Positions 22,761 through 35,910 of a DNA stretch of 64,000 bases are shown here, in pieces. The stretch lies in contig JASANG010000424.1 in the NCBI GenBank assembly GCA_030248215.1, forward strand, positions 124,001 to 188,000, written 5' to 3'. Numbering within the stretch: the stretch's first letter is position 1; each line of letters opens with the position of its first letter. Origin of the DNA: Enoplolaimus lenunculus. Taxonomy: Eukaryota > Nematoda > Enoplea > Enoplida > Thoracostomopsidae. Below the pieces are notes generated by a model. It worked only from the letters and a program-made list of their open reading frames with translations. It made no database searches and was not told where the DNA came from. The translations under genes were made by a program, and so were the position numbers.

Positions 22761-23167
22761 ATGACGTTGGAATCACGTTGTCTTGGTTGCAACAGGAGTG
22801 ATGGTTTCAAATCCAGTAAAATTTGTTTGTCATCAGGTTCCTACAGTTTCGGTTGCCGAAGCTTAAAGCCAGAGATGGAACAAAACAGGTAATAAAAGTG
22901 ATGTTGAATTTACAAATTTCAATAGTCTACTGCTTAAAGTTTTGCCAAAAACTTGTTTTTAAGCTTACCTAATTTTTTTGCCAAATTTCGGAAATTAAAA
23001 CATTCCAAACTGTCTTAAAGTTAAAAACAAACTCGACTAATGGGACAGCTTATAGCAACGGAAAATTTTTACTTTGTATATATTTTACCGAATCCTCCGG
23101 CAAAACTTGTATCGGAGCAAAAGCGAAACGTTGATTTTCTGCCGGAGTCGAAGGTTGATTTTCAGTT

Positions 23168-23420
23168 CACTGTAAATTCTACTGAGTTGATTAATCAATT
23201 TAGAGAGAGAATTAGTTTTTTTTCTGGCTATTTCTGAGTAAATAACAGTAGATATTAACTCACTGCGAGTTGATTTAATTCCGGCTGAGTTGACAAATAA
23301 ACTCAGGATGAGTTAAATCAATTCAGATTCCTGAGTTCTGAAAGACCTAATTCAGAGGTCAGACCTCTGAGTGGATTCAACTCATTCTGAGTTAAAATCA
23401 ACTCACTGGAATTTACAGTG
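23168..23420. mobile_element. Family B MITE
   Basis: Ends CACTGTAAATTCTACTGAG and CTGGAATTTACAGTG, both complete. Confidence 0.8.
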
Positions 23421-23562
23421 TGATATTGTGAGCTCTGGGGAATATCAGGGGCTGGAACCCTCAACCTGAACATTGGGGGGCAAGTGCCCCCCTGCCTCCC
23501 CCCACCTCCGGCGCCTACGATATAGATGATCGTTCTATATTTTGCGTTATGCGAAACGTATA

Positions 23563-23816
23563 CCCTGTAAATTCAAATGAGTTGATTAATCAATTCAGCT
23601 AGCGAGTTGGTTATTTCTGAATTAATACCAGTAAACGTTAACTCACTCTGAGTTGATGTGATTATCAATCTGAATTGAGTTGATTCTGGGTGAGTTGGTT
23701 AATTAACTCAGAATGAATTGAATCAACTCAAAATTCTGAGTTTTGATAGTCCTAACCCAGACTGAGTGATTCAACTCATTCTGAGTTAAAAAATCAACTC
23801 ACTGAAACTTACAGTG
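23563..23816. mobile_element. Family B MITE with TA duplication
   Basis: Ends CCCTGTAAATTCAAATGAG and CTGAAACTTACAGTG; TA directly outside each end. Confidence 0.82.
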
Positions 23817-24088
23817 TAGAGAAAATTTTCTAAGCTGCTGGGTGAAGATTAAAGACAGAACATTCTTCTCAGCTTCATAACGTAAAGAAGCTTATAGATG
23901 TCTCTTGTTTTAAGCTGTTCACATGGTTTTGTCACATGTCGTTGTCAGATTATTACAATCCTAACATAACCACAGCAGTAGCTGTGTCTATATCCTTAAA
24001 TGTTAAAATTTTGCATCTAATGACATGTTAGGATTGCGCTGTACTTTTTGATTATTTATTAATGCCGTCCGTGGTTGGTACGATGCCG

Positions 24089-24465
24089 CACTGTAAATTC
24101 CAATGAGTTGATTAGGCAACGCAGACGAAAAGCTAGTTATTTCTGAAAATAACAGCAAATACTATTAACTTCCTCTGAGCTTCGCTGATTCTTAACGTGA
24201 GATGCGTTGATTCTATCGGAGTTGATTAACGAAATCAGAATGAGTTGCATCAACTCCGAATTATATGAGTTCTGATCTAAACTCAGACTGAATGATTCAA
24301 CTCATTCTGACTTAAAATCAACTCTCTGAAGTTTACAGTACGTCGTCGCCGTCCTGAGAGCAACAAACGTAACTCAGAATTATGAGTTCTAATAATCCTA
24401 ACTCAGACTGAGTGATTCAACATCATTCTGTGTTAAAATCTAGTAACTGAAATTTACAGTGCATA
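24089..24465. mobile_element. Family B MITE plus adjoining partial copy
   Basis: A full-length copy runs to 24340 (ends CACTGTAAATTCCAATGAG and AGTTTACAGTA). A second right-hand fragment follows at about 24366-24465, ending TGAAATTTACAGTG. Confidence 0.7.
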
Positions 24466-24686
24466 CGACACCGTTCGTAACCGGAGTGCAACAAACGTTT
24501 GATATTGGTAAAGTTAGAAATTATCTAATTTAATGAGAATACATTGGTTCTGCAACATAAATTAATTGCTGCTGTGAGAATTTTTCTGCTTGGAAGCCCA
24601 AACATGCAAGTGTTAATGTCGGATGCTTATAAATTTTAAGGCTACGAAACTATTAACATAAAAACTGATGTAGCCGAATGATGATA

Positions 24687-24940
24687 CACGGTAAATTCCA
24701 ATAAGTTAATTAATCAACTCAGACGGAAACTATGTTAATATTTCTTAGTTAATAACAGTAAACTTCAACTCACTCTGAGTTGAGCTGATTCTCACTGTGA
24801 GTTGAGTTGACTCTTGGGAGATAATTACTTAAATCATACTGAGTTGAATCAAGTCAGAATTCTGAATTCTGATAGTTCTAACTCAGACTGAGTGATTCAA
24901 CTCATTCTGAATTAAAATCGACTCACTAAAATTTACAGTG
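24687..24940. mobile_element. Family B MITE
   Basis: Ends CACGGTAAATTCCAATAAG and CTAAAATTTACAGTG. Confidence 0.75.
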
Positions 24941-25034
24941 TAGGTCATGTAAGCTTCGAACTACAATACTGAGTTTTAAAGTTTTAGCATAACACGTTTC
25001 ATTAGGTCTATTTGGAAATTATATGAGCCGAACG

Positions 25035-25890
25035 TTGTCAACTGAAATGAGTTGATTAATAAAAATAGTTACTCACTTCAAGTTGATTTAATTCCGGGTG
25101 AGCTGTCTAGTTAACTCTGAATAAGTTGAATCAAATCAGAATGCTGAGAAGACTACTTCAAAATTAAGTCTTTCACAACTCACAATTCAGAATGGCGGTT
25201 CAACTCATTCTGAGATAATTCACTCTCTCTCAGAATTGAATCAGCTCAGAGTGAGGTAATATTTACTATTATTGAGTAACAAAGGACAACAAATAACTAC
25301 TTTTCCCACTGAGTTGATTAATCAACTCATTGGAATTTACTGGGAACACTGCAAATTTCAATGATTTGATTACTCAACTCAGCTAGAGAGTTATTTATTT
25401 CAGAGTTAATAACAGTTAGCATTAACTCACTCCCAGTTGAATTGATTATGACTCTGAGATCAGTTTATTAAGGGTAAGTTAAATAATTAAGTCAGACTGA
25501 GTTTTATTGACTCAGAGCTCTGAGTTCTGAAAGCCCTAACTCAGGTTGAACCTCACTGGGATTTACAGTGAACAAGGGGCGGATTGCCGAAACGCCTGTT
25601 GCATCTCAGAGCAATCTATGCTATTCTTATGGTTTGACGTCTTTAATAGACTCTATTTACGACCATATTATTACATCTACTAATAAATGGTACATTGTAC
25701 TCAGAGAGCGGATTAGTCATTTGTGAATGTGTCTAAATTAGCATTGATTTAATTCCGGGTGAGTTGATTTATAAACTCAGAATGAATTCAGTCAAATCTG
25801 AATTCTGAATTCTGAACGACCTTATGCAGAGTTCATACTAATAAATGAATTCGACTCATTTTGAGATAAAAATCAACTCACTGGAATTTA
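25035..25890. mobile_element. Cluster of three family B MITEs
   Basis: Copies at about 25035-25335, 25347-25575 (starts AACACTGCAAATTTCAATGA, ends TGGGATTTACAGTG) and 25690-25890 (right end CTGGAATTTACAGTG). All are diverged. Confidence 0.6.
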
Positions 25891-26252
25891 CAGTGTATTA
25901 AGAACTGTTGTTAATGTTTCGCTATTTCAAGCTTAACACTGCATATAATTCATTTAAATTTTAGTTTCGTTGGCTTAAATTTACAGGTTTCCGGAAAATA
26001 TTATTGCGCTGAAGATATGAATGATTTTGCAGTTGTTTTTATTTAAGAAGCCGTACTTTTTTTGCAAGCTTTTGCCTCAAAGTTACAAAATTTTACGCAA
26101 AGCTAATTGAAAATGAAATGACGTAACATAAAAATGCGCAACATCAGATAAGAGTTTAGATTTCAAAACAATTCACACATGTTTTTATTTTATGAAACAA
26201 AACGCGGACGTTCATAATCTTTACAGTAACAACCGAGAAACTATAAGTTTAA

Positions 26253-26350
26253 CCCTTTCTCGCATGAATATTTCTTGTTCCATATGAGACGGTATTTCAA
26301 GATAGGATTCGACCCCCAGATACTCGAGTGGGAGGTGTTCGCCATTTCAT
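26253..26350 (-). mobile_element. Family J element fragment with tRNA-Gly-like sequence
   Basis: TTAA at 26249-26252 is followed by CCCTTTCTCGCATGAATATT, the family J tip. On the minus strand the interior reads GGCGAACACCTCCCACTCG, then GGGGGTCGAATCCTATC: an anticodon-arm-like block and a B-box-like block as in 41073-41335. The far end is not identifiable. Confidence 0.5.
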
Positions 26351-26960
26351 GTTTAATGGTCCACACATAATGTGTTAATATTTCATTACATAAGCTTGTG
26401 TACGCAGTAGTTTTATATTAAATATTTTACGTTTTTATACTACTGAGATTTTAGCTAAATTTGCTTTTAAGACCGTAACTGTGGATTAAGTATATTTCTA
26501 AGCCTAAGCCTAAGCTTTAGCAAAAAATATACTTTGTCTAAAATCAAACCTACGAAGAAGACGATATTAAGACGACCTCACGTTAGCGTACGAGTGTAAA
26601 ACATTTTGTGGCACCGTTGACAAAATTATTGTGAAATTGCATGGTTTTTATAAATAAAAATCAAAAATAAAATATTAATTAACATTTATGAATTTTGTAT
26701 TAAATGACATTGCGTCAGTACGTTCCGGTTATTGGTTTCTGGTATTTTAAGTAAAAATGTACAGTTAATATGATTTATTGTTCATTTTAAATTTGACCAT
26801 CTTACGATAACGATTCACGTATTATTTAGGAAAAAACGAATTTTAAGCTCTTTCCTAAATTAGATATATTTTTTAAATTTTCCAAACGAAATCACACCGA
26901 CAGATCTAGAATGAACCGAATCTAAGTATTCTTTGTAAACTCTCTGTATTAAAATTTTTA

Positions 26961-27072
<112 letters not shown>

Positions 27073-27129
27073 TCCACACGAATTAATCTTTACACTATGA
27101 AAAATCTAAATTTCATTCTATAACACTTT

Positions 27130-27785
27130 CTGATTTAAATTCCAATTAGTTGAATAATTAATTCAGCTAGCGAGTTAGTTGTTTCTAAATTAATATCAAT
27201 AAGCATTCACTCGCTCTGAGTTGAATTGATTTTCGGTCTCAGTTGATTTGATTCCGAGAGAGTTGATCAGTTAACTCAGATTGAGTTAAATCAACTCACA
27301 ATTCTGAGTTCTGATAGTCCTAACTCAGACTAAATAATTTAACTCATTCCGAGTTAAAATTGCGTACGGCAAGCGTTAGAATATTATCAAGCCTAAGCCT
27401 GTGTCAGAACGTAAAAGTTGATTGATCGTAAACGCATTAATGTTGTGCTGCATTGTGAGAAAACGGAACGATCCGAAATGTATTAAAAACGTCTCCTGTC
27501 AGGAGCGGAACAGTATATTAAGCATATTGGTAAGCCTAACCCTAGGCCAAACAAAAACAAGCCTGAAGCTTAAGCTTCCTCTATCCTAGTCCCACAGAAA
27601 AACGATCCGCCCCTGGTCCTTACATGTGACAGAATTTCGAATTGATTGAACTGATTCTGAGTCGGTTAACTCACCCGGAATTTAGACAGCTCAGACTGAG
27701 TGTGTACTGTTATTAGCTCAAAATTAACCAGAAATGACTAATTCGTTCTCTGATTTGATCGTCAACTCACTGCAATTTATAGCGT
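27130..27785. mobile_element. Family A MITE between two degraded family B copies
   Basis: Family B relic about 27130-27370; family A about 27496-27630 (GGAGCGGAACAGTATATTAA to GATCCGCCCCTGGTCCTTAC); family B relic about 27640-27785. Confidence 0.55.
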
Positions 27786-27857
27786 GCGTAAAATATGATT
27801 GATAAATTTCACCGTTGTAAGTTGAAAACATTCTTCCTTGACGGTAGGCTTTTAGCA

Positions 27858-28110
27858 CACTATAAATTCCAAAGAGTTGAGTAATCAATTCAGCTAGCGA
27901 GTTGGCTATTTCTGAATTAATACTAGTAAACATTAACTCACTGTGAGTTGAGTTGATTTTCTTTCTCAGCTGATTTCATTCCTGGTAAACTGATCAATTA
28001 ACTCACATTCTGTTGAATCAACCTGCAATTCTCAGTTCTGATAGTCCTAACTCAGACTGAGTGATTCAACTCATTCTGAGTTGTAAATTAACTCACTGAA
28101 ATTTACAGTG
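27858..28110. mobile_element. Family B MITE
   Basis: Ends CACTATAAATTCCAAAGAG and CTGAAATTTACAGTG. Confidence 0.78.
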
Positions 28111-28428
28111 TACGTTCATAATTTGAGAAACATTATCTTTAAGTTTCTTATTACATTAACAAATGAATTTATTAATGATGGCTTCTATTTAAGTAAATGT
28201 TTTTAATATTTTAATATTTTATAAACTTTTTTAATATTTGCAACTGAAAATCGTAATACAAGGTATCGGTTTGCTGTGGACGACAAATAATGTTTACTTT
28301 TAATTAGCGCAACTTTTCTTTGAGTTTCAGAATCCATTTTTCTAAAATATATGTAGCCTCAAAACGGGTATACTTGTCTACTTAATACCTCACCACAAAA
28401 GTTTCTTCACCCACAGAGTAGTGTGGTA

Positions 28429-28682
28429 CACTGTAAATTTTAGCGAGTTCATTTTAACTCAGAATGAGTTGAATCACTCATTCTGAGTAAGGACTATCAG
28501 AACTCAGAATTTTGAGTTGATTCAATTCATTCGGGGTTAATTAATCAACTCGCCCATAGTCAACTCAACTCTAGAGTAAGAATCCAACTTAACTCAGAGC
28601 GAGTAAATGTTTACTTATATTAATTCAGAAATAACTAACTCGCAAGCTGAATTGATTAATCAACTCATTGGATTTTACAGTG
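28429..28682. mobile_element. Family B MITE with TA duplication
   Basis: Ends CACTGTAAATTTTAGCGAG and TTGGATTTTACAGTG; TA directly outside both. A good reference copy. Confidence 0.85.
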
Positions 28683-29225
28683 TACGGGCACTTTTTACTT
28701 TACAATCAGTGGCGCAACTGTTGTGTCCCAAACATTTCGCTGATTCAAAGAACCACAAGCACAATGGTGATGCAGCCCTCCAAACGGCCATACTAAGCAA
28801 TTCATTATTTGAACAGTTATCATTGGTAATGAAGTACTTTTGTGTGTTTCGGGAACTCTAAGGAACCGCTGAATGCGGGGTTCCCAATGGCAGCTCCTGT
28901 CCTCTGTAATATGGTTCACTGAAATAGCGGGCGGTTCAGGAGGGAGTCACACCCCGTAGACGTAAATGGAAAGCGCCCATACCAACCTATTCTATGAATG
29001 TAGCAGGGGTGGACGTTTTTCATTTATACCTCAAGGAAATTGGTTGAAGTGGTCATGGACCTCAATTTATCTTCGAAAGCCGCTAAAGTAGATGACATTC
29101 TTTACATTGCAATATTATAAAAATTGTATATTATATACAATGTCAAAATTATCGCACTTGTTTAAAAATGTTTCCATCTTATAGTTAAAACATAAATGCC
29201 CTAAATACGTATTTAGGGCAACGTT

Positions 29226-29426
29226 GACCAATGTAAAGAACAGCGGCGGAACAGTATTATAAGCATATTTGCTAAGCGTAAGCGTAAGACTAAGCCTGTG
29301 CCTAAGCGTAAGAATGAGTTTATTCCTAAGCCTAAGCCTAAACCAAACAAAAATTAGTCTAAAGCTTCAGCTTACTCTATTCTAGTCCCACTAAAAACGT
29401 TCCGCCGATGTTTCTTTACATGGGCC
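29226..29426. mobile_element. Family A MITE with 8-bp duplication
   Basis: Ends GACCAATGTAAAGAACAGCG and CGATGTTTCTTTACATGGGC. Flanks GCAACGTT and GCAACTTC agree at 6 of 8 bases. Confidence 0.8.
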
Positions 29427-29589
29427 GCAACTTCCCAGCCTTACTTTGTTTACCATATTTTCTTAGAACAGAAATGTGATTGGTTTGTGGAAAAAATTGC
29501 ATGTATATTGTTGTGGGGTCGCTAACTTGTGCGCGCATTATGCATTGCCTGGCTGGCTAGTATAATAAATGCAAGTTAACCCATAAAAC

Positions 29590-29614
29590 CAATAATAATA
29601 ATAATAATAATAAT
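29590..29614. repeat. (AAT)n microsatellite
   Basis: About eight AAT units. Confidence 0.9.
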
Positions 29615-29842
29615 CGAGTATTTTCATTGCTTAACTGCTCATCACTATAAAGTATGATTAGATAATAGTTTATAAAATTGCAATGCTAAAATTATTCTGG
29701 TTTTTCATTTTTTATATTTATTTCACTAAACTATGATTGTTTTTAATTGTTTTTGTTGAAATTTGAAGTTTGAAAAATTCCAAAAAAACGTTCCTAAAAT
29801 GAAATCAGACCATAATTAATTAGTCAAATTCGCCCCAGTTTC

Positions 29843-30069
29843 GGCCCATGTACAGAACAGGGGCGGAGAGTTTGTCTGTGGGACGAGAACAGAGTAAGTT
29901 TAAGCTTTAGACTGTTTTTTGCTTGGCTTAGGTTTAGGCTTAGAAATATGCCAATTCATACGCTTATGGTTAGGCTTAGAAATATGCCATTCATACGCTT
30001 AGGTTTAGGCTTAGGCGGCTTAGGAATATGCTTATAAAATACTGTTCCATCCTGTTCTTTACATTGGCC
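29843..30069. mobile_element. Family A MITE with duplicated core
   Basis: Ends GGCCCATGTACAGAACAGGG and TCCTGTTCTTTACATTGGCC. Inside, the block GCTTAGAAATATGCCA...TCATACGCTTA occurs twice. Confidence 0.78.
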
Positions 30070-30679
30070 CGAGATTTGAACAGGCGGAAAAATCAAAAGC
30101 CGCGTTGCCTGGAAGCAGCCACAAAAAGTAGATTAATGTTTTCTAGGTTCATTTTTTAATTTCTGATAGTTTTTGACATTTTTAAATTGTCATCGCAATA
30201 ACATTTAAGTCATCTCTGCTCAAGGTGATTAAAAATCACCGCGGTTGCTTTCGGTATGCCATGCAAATGGTAGGGGGCTTGTTACATTTAAGGGTCGCCC
30301 CCAACGCAAAATTCAAAAATATGGATTTTTTTCACGTCAACTTTATTTAATTGTTTCGTATATTTGAGAATACAGACACGCAGATTCTGTGATGCACAGA
30401 ATAAAATGGCGAAAGTACGGAATATGCCTAGTTTTGAAATTATTGAAAATACTGTACTTTAAAAGTATTCGATGCGCGGAATTCAACGGTACCATTTTTA
30501 TGGCTGTATAAGCATCGGTTCAAAAGTTATGACCGTTTAAATTTTTATTTTTTTACTACGTAAATTAAGTTCAGAAAATAAACCTGATAAAACTTTATAT
30601 TTTATGGTAACATACGACTGATAGATAGGTATTTCTTGTTCAAATCTGTGCGTGCTTGCACTATAATTTCGAGGGTCGT

Positions 30680-30803
30680 TGCTTGGCTTAGGCTTAGGCT
30701 TAAGCTTAGGAATATGCTGATTTTTACGCTTAGCTTTAAGGCTTAGGCTTACGGTTATGAATATGCTTATAATACTGTTCCGCCCCTGTTCGTTACATTG
30801 GCC
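30680..30803. mobile_element. Family A MITE, 5' truncated
   Basis: Keeps TTGGCTTAGGCTTAGGCTTA and the right end CCGCCCCTGTTCGTTACATT. Confidence 0.65.
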
Positions 30804-31075
30804 AAAATATTTTCAATTTTGTAGCAACGTAGAAGTTTATACTTTTTGCAACTTTCATGAACAATAATACTAATCATGCATTTACTACAATAGATATGTT
30901 ACGCTTGTTTTTTTATATTTTGAAAGTAACTGAATGTGAAAATACGTAGATTTGATACTGGCTTAGGTGTCTCAGAATGCTGAACGTTTTCCTAAATCGT
31001 AAGCCTAAGTTTTTTGTTTGATATGTTTATATATTAAAAAATACACAATGCATGGTGTTTTATACGATCTTCATA

Positions 31076-31509
31076 CTGTATTGACCCGAATAAGGGGGGT
31101 AATAAGAGGGGGTCCCATCTTGAGCCGAATCAATTGGAGTCCGTATCCCTAATAAGAGCCCGTAAGCCGATAGAGTCCCTAAACCCTAATTAGAATCCGT
31201 AAATGTCAATTTACCCTAGTTCTAGCACATAAATGAATCCATGACCAAATAATTTGAGGTCGAAACTTTAAAGCGTACTTAAATTTTGAAAGTACATTCC
31301 TAAGTATGACCTTGTATTATCGCTCAAGCTATTGACCAAGACAAATACACGTTTAATTGAACGGATAATACATTACCGCAAATATATCAGTAACGAAGGG
31401 CGGCGGAGCGTGGGTTAAAAATAAATAACAGTCCGTAACCGAATAACAAGGAGGTACCCTCTGAAGAGGCCAAATAAATATCACCCCTCTCTTATTCGGG
31501 TCACTACAG
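31076..31509. mobile_element. Family H MITE, complete, TA duplication
   Basis: Ends CTGTATTGACCCGAATAAG and CTTATTCGGGTCACTACAG are inverted repeats with two mismatches at most; TA lies outside each. 434 bp, no long open frame. Best copy of the family. Confidence 0.85.
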
Positions 31510-31684
31510 TACGTGTTTGCTCGCTCAAAACTGAAATAATAGTCATGTGTTAATTGTAAACGTTTTTCCCTACGGAGCATAGAGTTCTACTCGTTGGCTT
31601 AGGCTTAGGAATACGCTTGTACGCCGTTGGCTCTCATCTATAGCTTGGCTCCCACAGTTGAGGGCACAGTAAAATATCAGTTAA

Positions 31685-31957
31685 ACCCTATTCACACGTG
31701 CAAGCTTTTGCTGCGAAATCTTGCAGCTGCAACTTGCACTTACAAGTTTTGTCCAAAATCCCGTTCGAAAACTTTGCAGCTGCAAATAATTCATTAACCA
31801 TGATAGCTCGGTATTTAGTTCACATTTGTGGATAACCATACAAGTTCATAGAATTTATTGCAGTCACTTTTTCATAAGCTGATGAAAAAATGCAAGTTTT
31901 GCGTGCAATTTGCAGCTCCATGTTTTCGCAGCAAAAACGTGCATGTGTGAATAGGGC
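31685..31957. mobile_element. Family I MITE (TTAA insertion)
   Basis: TTAA before ACCCTATTCACACGTGC; TTAT after GCATGTGTGAATAGGGC. Interior TTGCAGCTGCAACTTGCAC. Confidence 0.75.
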
Positions 31958-31965
31958 TTATTAAA

Positions 31966-32151
31966 AGGGCCGGAACAATAGTATAAGCATATTCTCATGC
32001 CTAAGCCTAAGGCTAAAGCCTAAGCCTAAGCGTAAAGATGAGCCTATTTCGAAGCTTAAGCCTAAAGCAAAAAATTAATAGTTTAATGCTTAAACTGACT
32101 CTATTACAGACCCGCCGGAAAACAATTCCGGCCCTGTTGTATACATGGGCC
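31966..32151. mobile_element. Family A MITE, 5' tip lost
   Basis: Starts GGGCCGGAACAATAGTATAA, abutting the family I copy; ends CCCTGTTGTATACATGGGCC. Confidence 0.7.
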
Positions 32152-32378
32152 TGATTCGTTATGCAGGACTATTTTGCAAGCCGGTGGTGTGACCCTCAAG
32201 AAAGAACCTCAATTTTTGTTCAGTTAATAAATAAACACTTGTGCATTTTTACTTAAATTTTTCATCTTATTCTTTTTTCAAGAAATGATTTATTACAAAC
32301 ATTAAATTACAGGGCAAAAACAAATGATTATGCTATTGTTTAAGTGATTGATTCGCAAAAATTTGCATAAGCAAGTCG

Positions 32379-32622
32379 GGCCCATGTAAAGATCAGGGAC
32401 GGAACGTTTTTCTGCGGGACTGCAATAGAGTAAGCTTAAGGTTCAGACTAATTTTTTGCTTGGCTTCGGTTTAGACTTAGGCATGAGAATATGCTCATTT
32501 TTACGCTTGCGCTTAGGCTTAGACTTAGGCTTAGGCTTAGGAATATGCTCATTCTTACGCTTAGGCTTAGGCTCAGGAATATGCTTATAATACTGTTTTA
32601 CGCCCTGTTCTTTACATTGGCC
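32379..32622. mobile_element. Family A MITE with 8-bp duplication
   Basis: Ends GGCCCATGTAAAGATCAGGG and CCCTGTTCTTTACATTGGCC. Flanks GCAAGTCG and GCAAATCG agree at 7 of 8 bases. Contains TTAGGCTTAGGCTTAGG. Confidence 0.88.
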
Positions 32623-33216
32623 GCAAATCGAATACTGAAGAATGTAAATGTTGAGGGTTCAGCATCAGAAATAAAACGACCAAAATATTGAACCCTGAGA
32701 TTGATTTGGACCCCCTTATTATAACGATAGTTCAACAGTGCACTATCTTAACCTCCAGCAACGAATATGGACTAGAATGTCGCCCCTCATCAAAGGCCCG
32801 CAGCCCTAAGTTAAGAAAACGGAAAAAAATGCCAGACAAAATAATGGTTTGTTATCAAAAGTTAAACCATATTTAACAAAGCAAACGAGACAGCGTAATA
32901 TTTTGACTAATATTCTCAACAGTGTGTACCACCTATTATCAGTTGTCGTTAGATGGTCGTTTTCAAATACGTCATCAAGTCTGTTTGAAACCCTACCGGC
33001 TATTGGTGATCGAACCGAAGCCGTCGGTAAAAATTTTAACGGGGACCCCACCAAACTTTAGGGAGAGATGTGATGGTTTGGCAATATTTACACACAGAAC
33101 ATGATGAGTTGAATTAAAGATGACACACAGCAGATGTTAAAACTGTTCTACGATGCGAAGCGTTTGTCCGAGTCACCTGAGCCTATGTGATACGTTCTAC
33201 TGTCCACAAACCTGAG

Positions 33217-33439
33217 CCCGTATTCTCAACTATGTCTAGCACCTATTTACCAGCTTGTAATAGATATTGTAAACATTCGGACCAAGAAATGGTGAGATTT
33301 GAAATTCAGTACATTTGTTGCATGCCATTTATTCTACTCCTGTACAAAGTTTGATATCTGCAATTGCAGCAGTCAGTTCGTTAGTTTGAAAACCTATTAC
33401 TAACTGGTGATAGGTGCTATATGCATTTGACAATGTGGG
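33217..33439. mobile_element. Family F MITE
   Basis: Arms CGTATTCTCAACTATGTC / GCATTTGACAATGTG and TAGCACCTATTTACCAG / CTGGTGATAGGTGCTA. Confidence 0.55.
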
Positions 33440-33562
33440 CCCATAAGCATAACAATACAATAGCTATGTCTTCGTCTGCGTTTAAAGAATTTAGGAAAAT
33501 TTCTTCATCATTACAGCTTATTATGGGAACTAATAATAGCTGGAGCTTGATTTCTGTAAAGA

Positions 33563-33566
<4 letters not shown>

Positions 33567-33640
<74 letters not shown>
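33567..33640. repeat. (TA)n microsatellite
   Basis: Uninterrupted TA array of about 37 units. Confidence 0.95.
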
Positions 33641-33645
<5 letters not shown>

Positions 33646-35069
33646 TTTAAATTAGATTAGGAGCTATGGAAATACAAATGTTAGCGACCGTAATTCCGTT
33701 GATTCGCCATTGCAAGACCAAACAATTCACTCCGGGAATAAAAGTATGCAACTGGTTCCCTTCTGTGTATAATGGAATGTATCCAGACTTGAGTTAGTGG
33801 CTTATAAATTGGCATAAGCAAAATTTAGTAAGTACTTAAGTAAGATTTCAGAAGTTTGGCCTGCATGTATGACGTAATTCGTGTTTTCGACGGTATCTTC
33901 CGCCCAACGAAACGAGGGGGGTAGCCCAACCACTTGGGTACAAGGGGTGCCTGGGATATCGATCGAGTTCACGGGAAACCCGCAGGTGGAGGCTTACTCT
34001 GGCTGCGCTTCAGTTTGACACCTCTTGAAAAAATTCGTTCCGCGCCCTTGGGTAGGAACGGAAATGAAACACACACCGTACATCCTGTAATCTATATATG
34101 CGAATTTAAGCAAAGTATCATGTGTCTGTAAGTATAAAATGTCATTATCGACTTTTAGTTGAACCAAAGACGCATATTTGTTATATATGGACTCCAATCC
34201 CGAGGGAAGGTTGGGGTCACTGACCCCCACTTTTTAAGTATAAGATTTGGTAGGCGTTTTTGACCACCCACTTTTGAAAAAAGACAGAAAACTTGACGGG
34301 CTTATATTAGTACCCAAAATGTCTGACAGAAAGTTTTTGTCAAGGTGAAGTCGAAATTATTAAGCTATATGTAGACACTGTTTTTGCATAATTTACTGTT
34401 CACATTTAAGCTTTAATCATGTTTAATAGGTTTGTATTGTTCGCTTTAACAAATTGTGGTGTAATGAACGAACCATCGCTTCTTTGGAAAGTGTGAACAT
34501 GTCTAAGTTACTGAATTGACCCCCCATTTTTGATAAATTAGCTAAGTTGCAGAGATACGATTTTTAAACAGTCCTACGCAGTGAAACAGACACTGTTACA
34601 AGAGTCAACTTTTACTAAAATTTAAAAAATTTAATACAAAGCTGCATGAATTCTGTCGTAAACCAAACGTAACTTTGATGTCAGCGAAGTTGGATTCTCT
34701 ATCAGAGTCACCGGATAACGTCACTCACATCAAAGTTAAACTTATGTCAGTTTTTAACTGTAATTAAAGTCTGTTTTGAGTCAAGTTAGTCAAACACACT
34801 GTGTGAAGTTTATACTGTGACTCTGAGAGAGTCCAACTTCACTCGCTTCAGAGTTAAACTTGATTCAAGAGAGTATGCATTTTGTCTTGAATCAAATTTA
34901 ACTATGGTGCAAATGAGGTTAGACTCTCTCAGCGTAATAGGATAACTTCGTTCTATTAACTTGATTCAAAACAGATTTGAATTCCGTAAAACTGAGATAA
35001 ATTTGACTCTCGGAAAACTAAAGATTTGACATTCATGGTAAATACAGCATGCCTGTTTTGGGTAATATT

Positions 35070-35303
35070 TTGCCGTTATAACTGCCCAAATGACAATTGC
35101 CAAAATTCGATGATTGCCCAAACGACAATTGTGCAAATACGACAACTGCACCAAAACAATTGCCCAAATGCGTCTATTTCCCAAATGCGACAGTTGATAA
35201 ACCGACAATTGCGGAAATGTCGGAATATCTAACACGCGTTTGGACAATTGTCGCGGTTAGGCAATTGTCTTTCGGGCAATTGTCGTTTGAGCAATCGTTG
35301 TAG
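35070..35303. repeat. Degenerate CAATTG repeat block with inverted halves
   Basis: The left half repeats motifs like TGCCCAAATGACAATTGCC and GCCCAAACGACAATTGTG; the right half repeats their complements, GGCAATTGTCTTTCGGGCAA. The block could fold back on itself. Units are 14-20 bases and diverged. No homologue elsewhere in the window. Confidence 0.65.
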
Positions 35304-35910
35304 ATTATTATAATTTAACTTATCATTTTTTGCAAGTGTGATATATATTTAGGAATCACTATAGTTTGATGAACCATGTACATACTGTGTGATTACAAAT
35401 TAGTACGATGGCATTATAAAGATGAGTTTTTTATACTACTGTCGTGGTATTCTTAGGAAAAGTCTAAATTACATTTAGCTGGTGTAATAGATTTACCGTT
35501 CACGTTATGGAGTGACGCAGAAATGTTCGTATATAAATAGCAGAACCCAGTTTACTCGTATTATATTAACAAGTTAGCCAGGTTTGCTCAATGCGCAAAA
35601 GTTAACGAATGTACAACAACCCTGCGTGCAAAGTTTCTTTATACACAGAACAATCACGTTTTTGTTCTAAGAAAATATTGTAAACAAAGTAATGCTGGAA
35701 GTTTGCCCAAATTACGTTTGTGGGGCATTCTTGCTTTTATATAAATAGATTTTTTAATTGTGAGTTAATTGGTCATCTCATCCAGAATCAACTAACTCGC
35801 TAGCTGAATGGATTAATTAACTCATTCAAATTTGCAGTGTGGGATATAGCTTCAAATACCGCAATCTTATTACTACAGTCACGACCTTGGTAATAATGGT
35901 GTATTTCAGT

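Noticed and set aside
28607-28919. Overlapping open frames on both strands near 28.7 kb
   Set aside because: One starts inside a family B MITE, neither has splice-site or domain support, and composition is not convincingly coding.
32491-32691. LRLRLRNMLI-type frames in several places
   Set aside because: They are translations of TTAGGC/TAAGCC hexamers within family A MITEs.
33421-33660. Frame ending in an IYIYIY run
   Set aside because: Translation of a (TA)n microsatellite.
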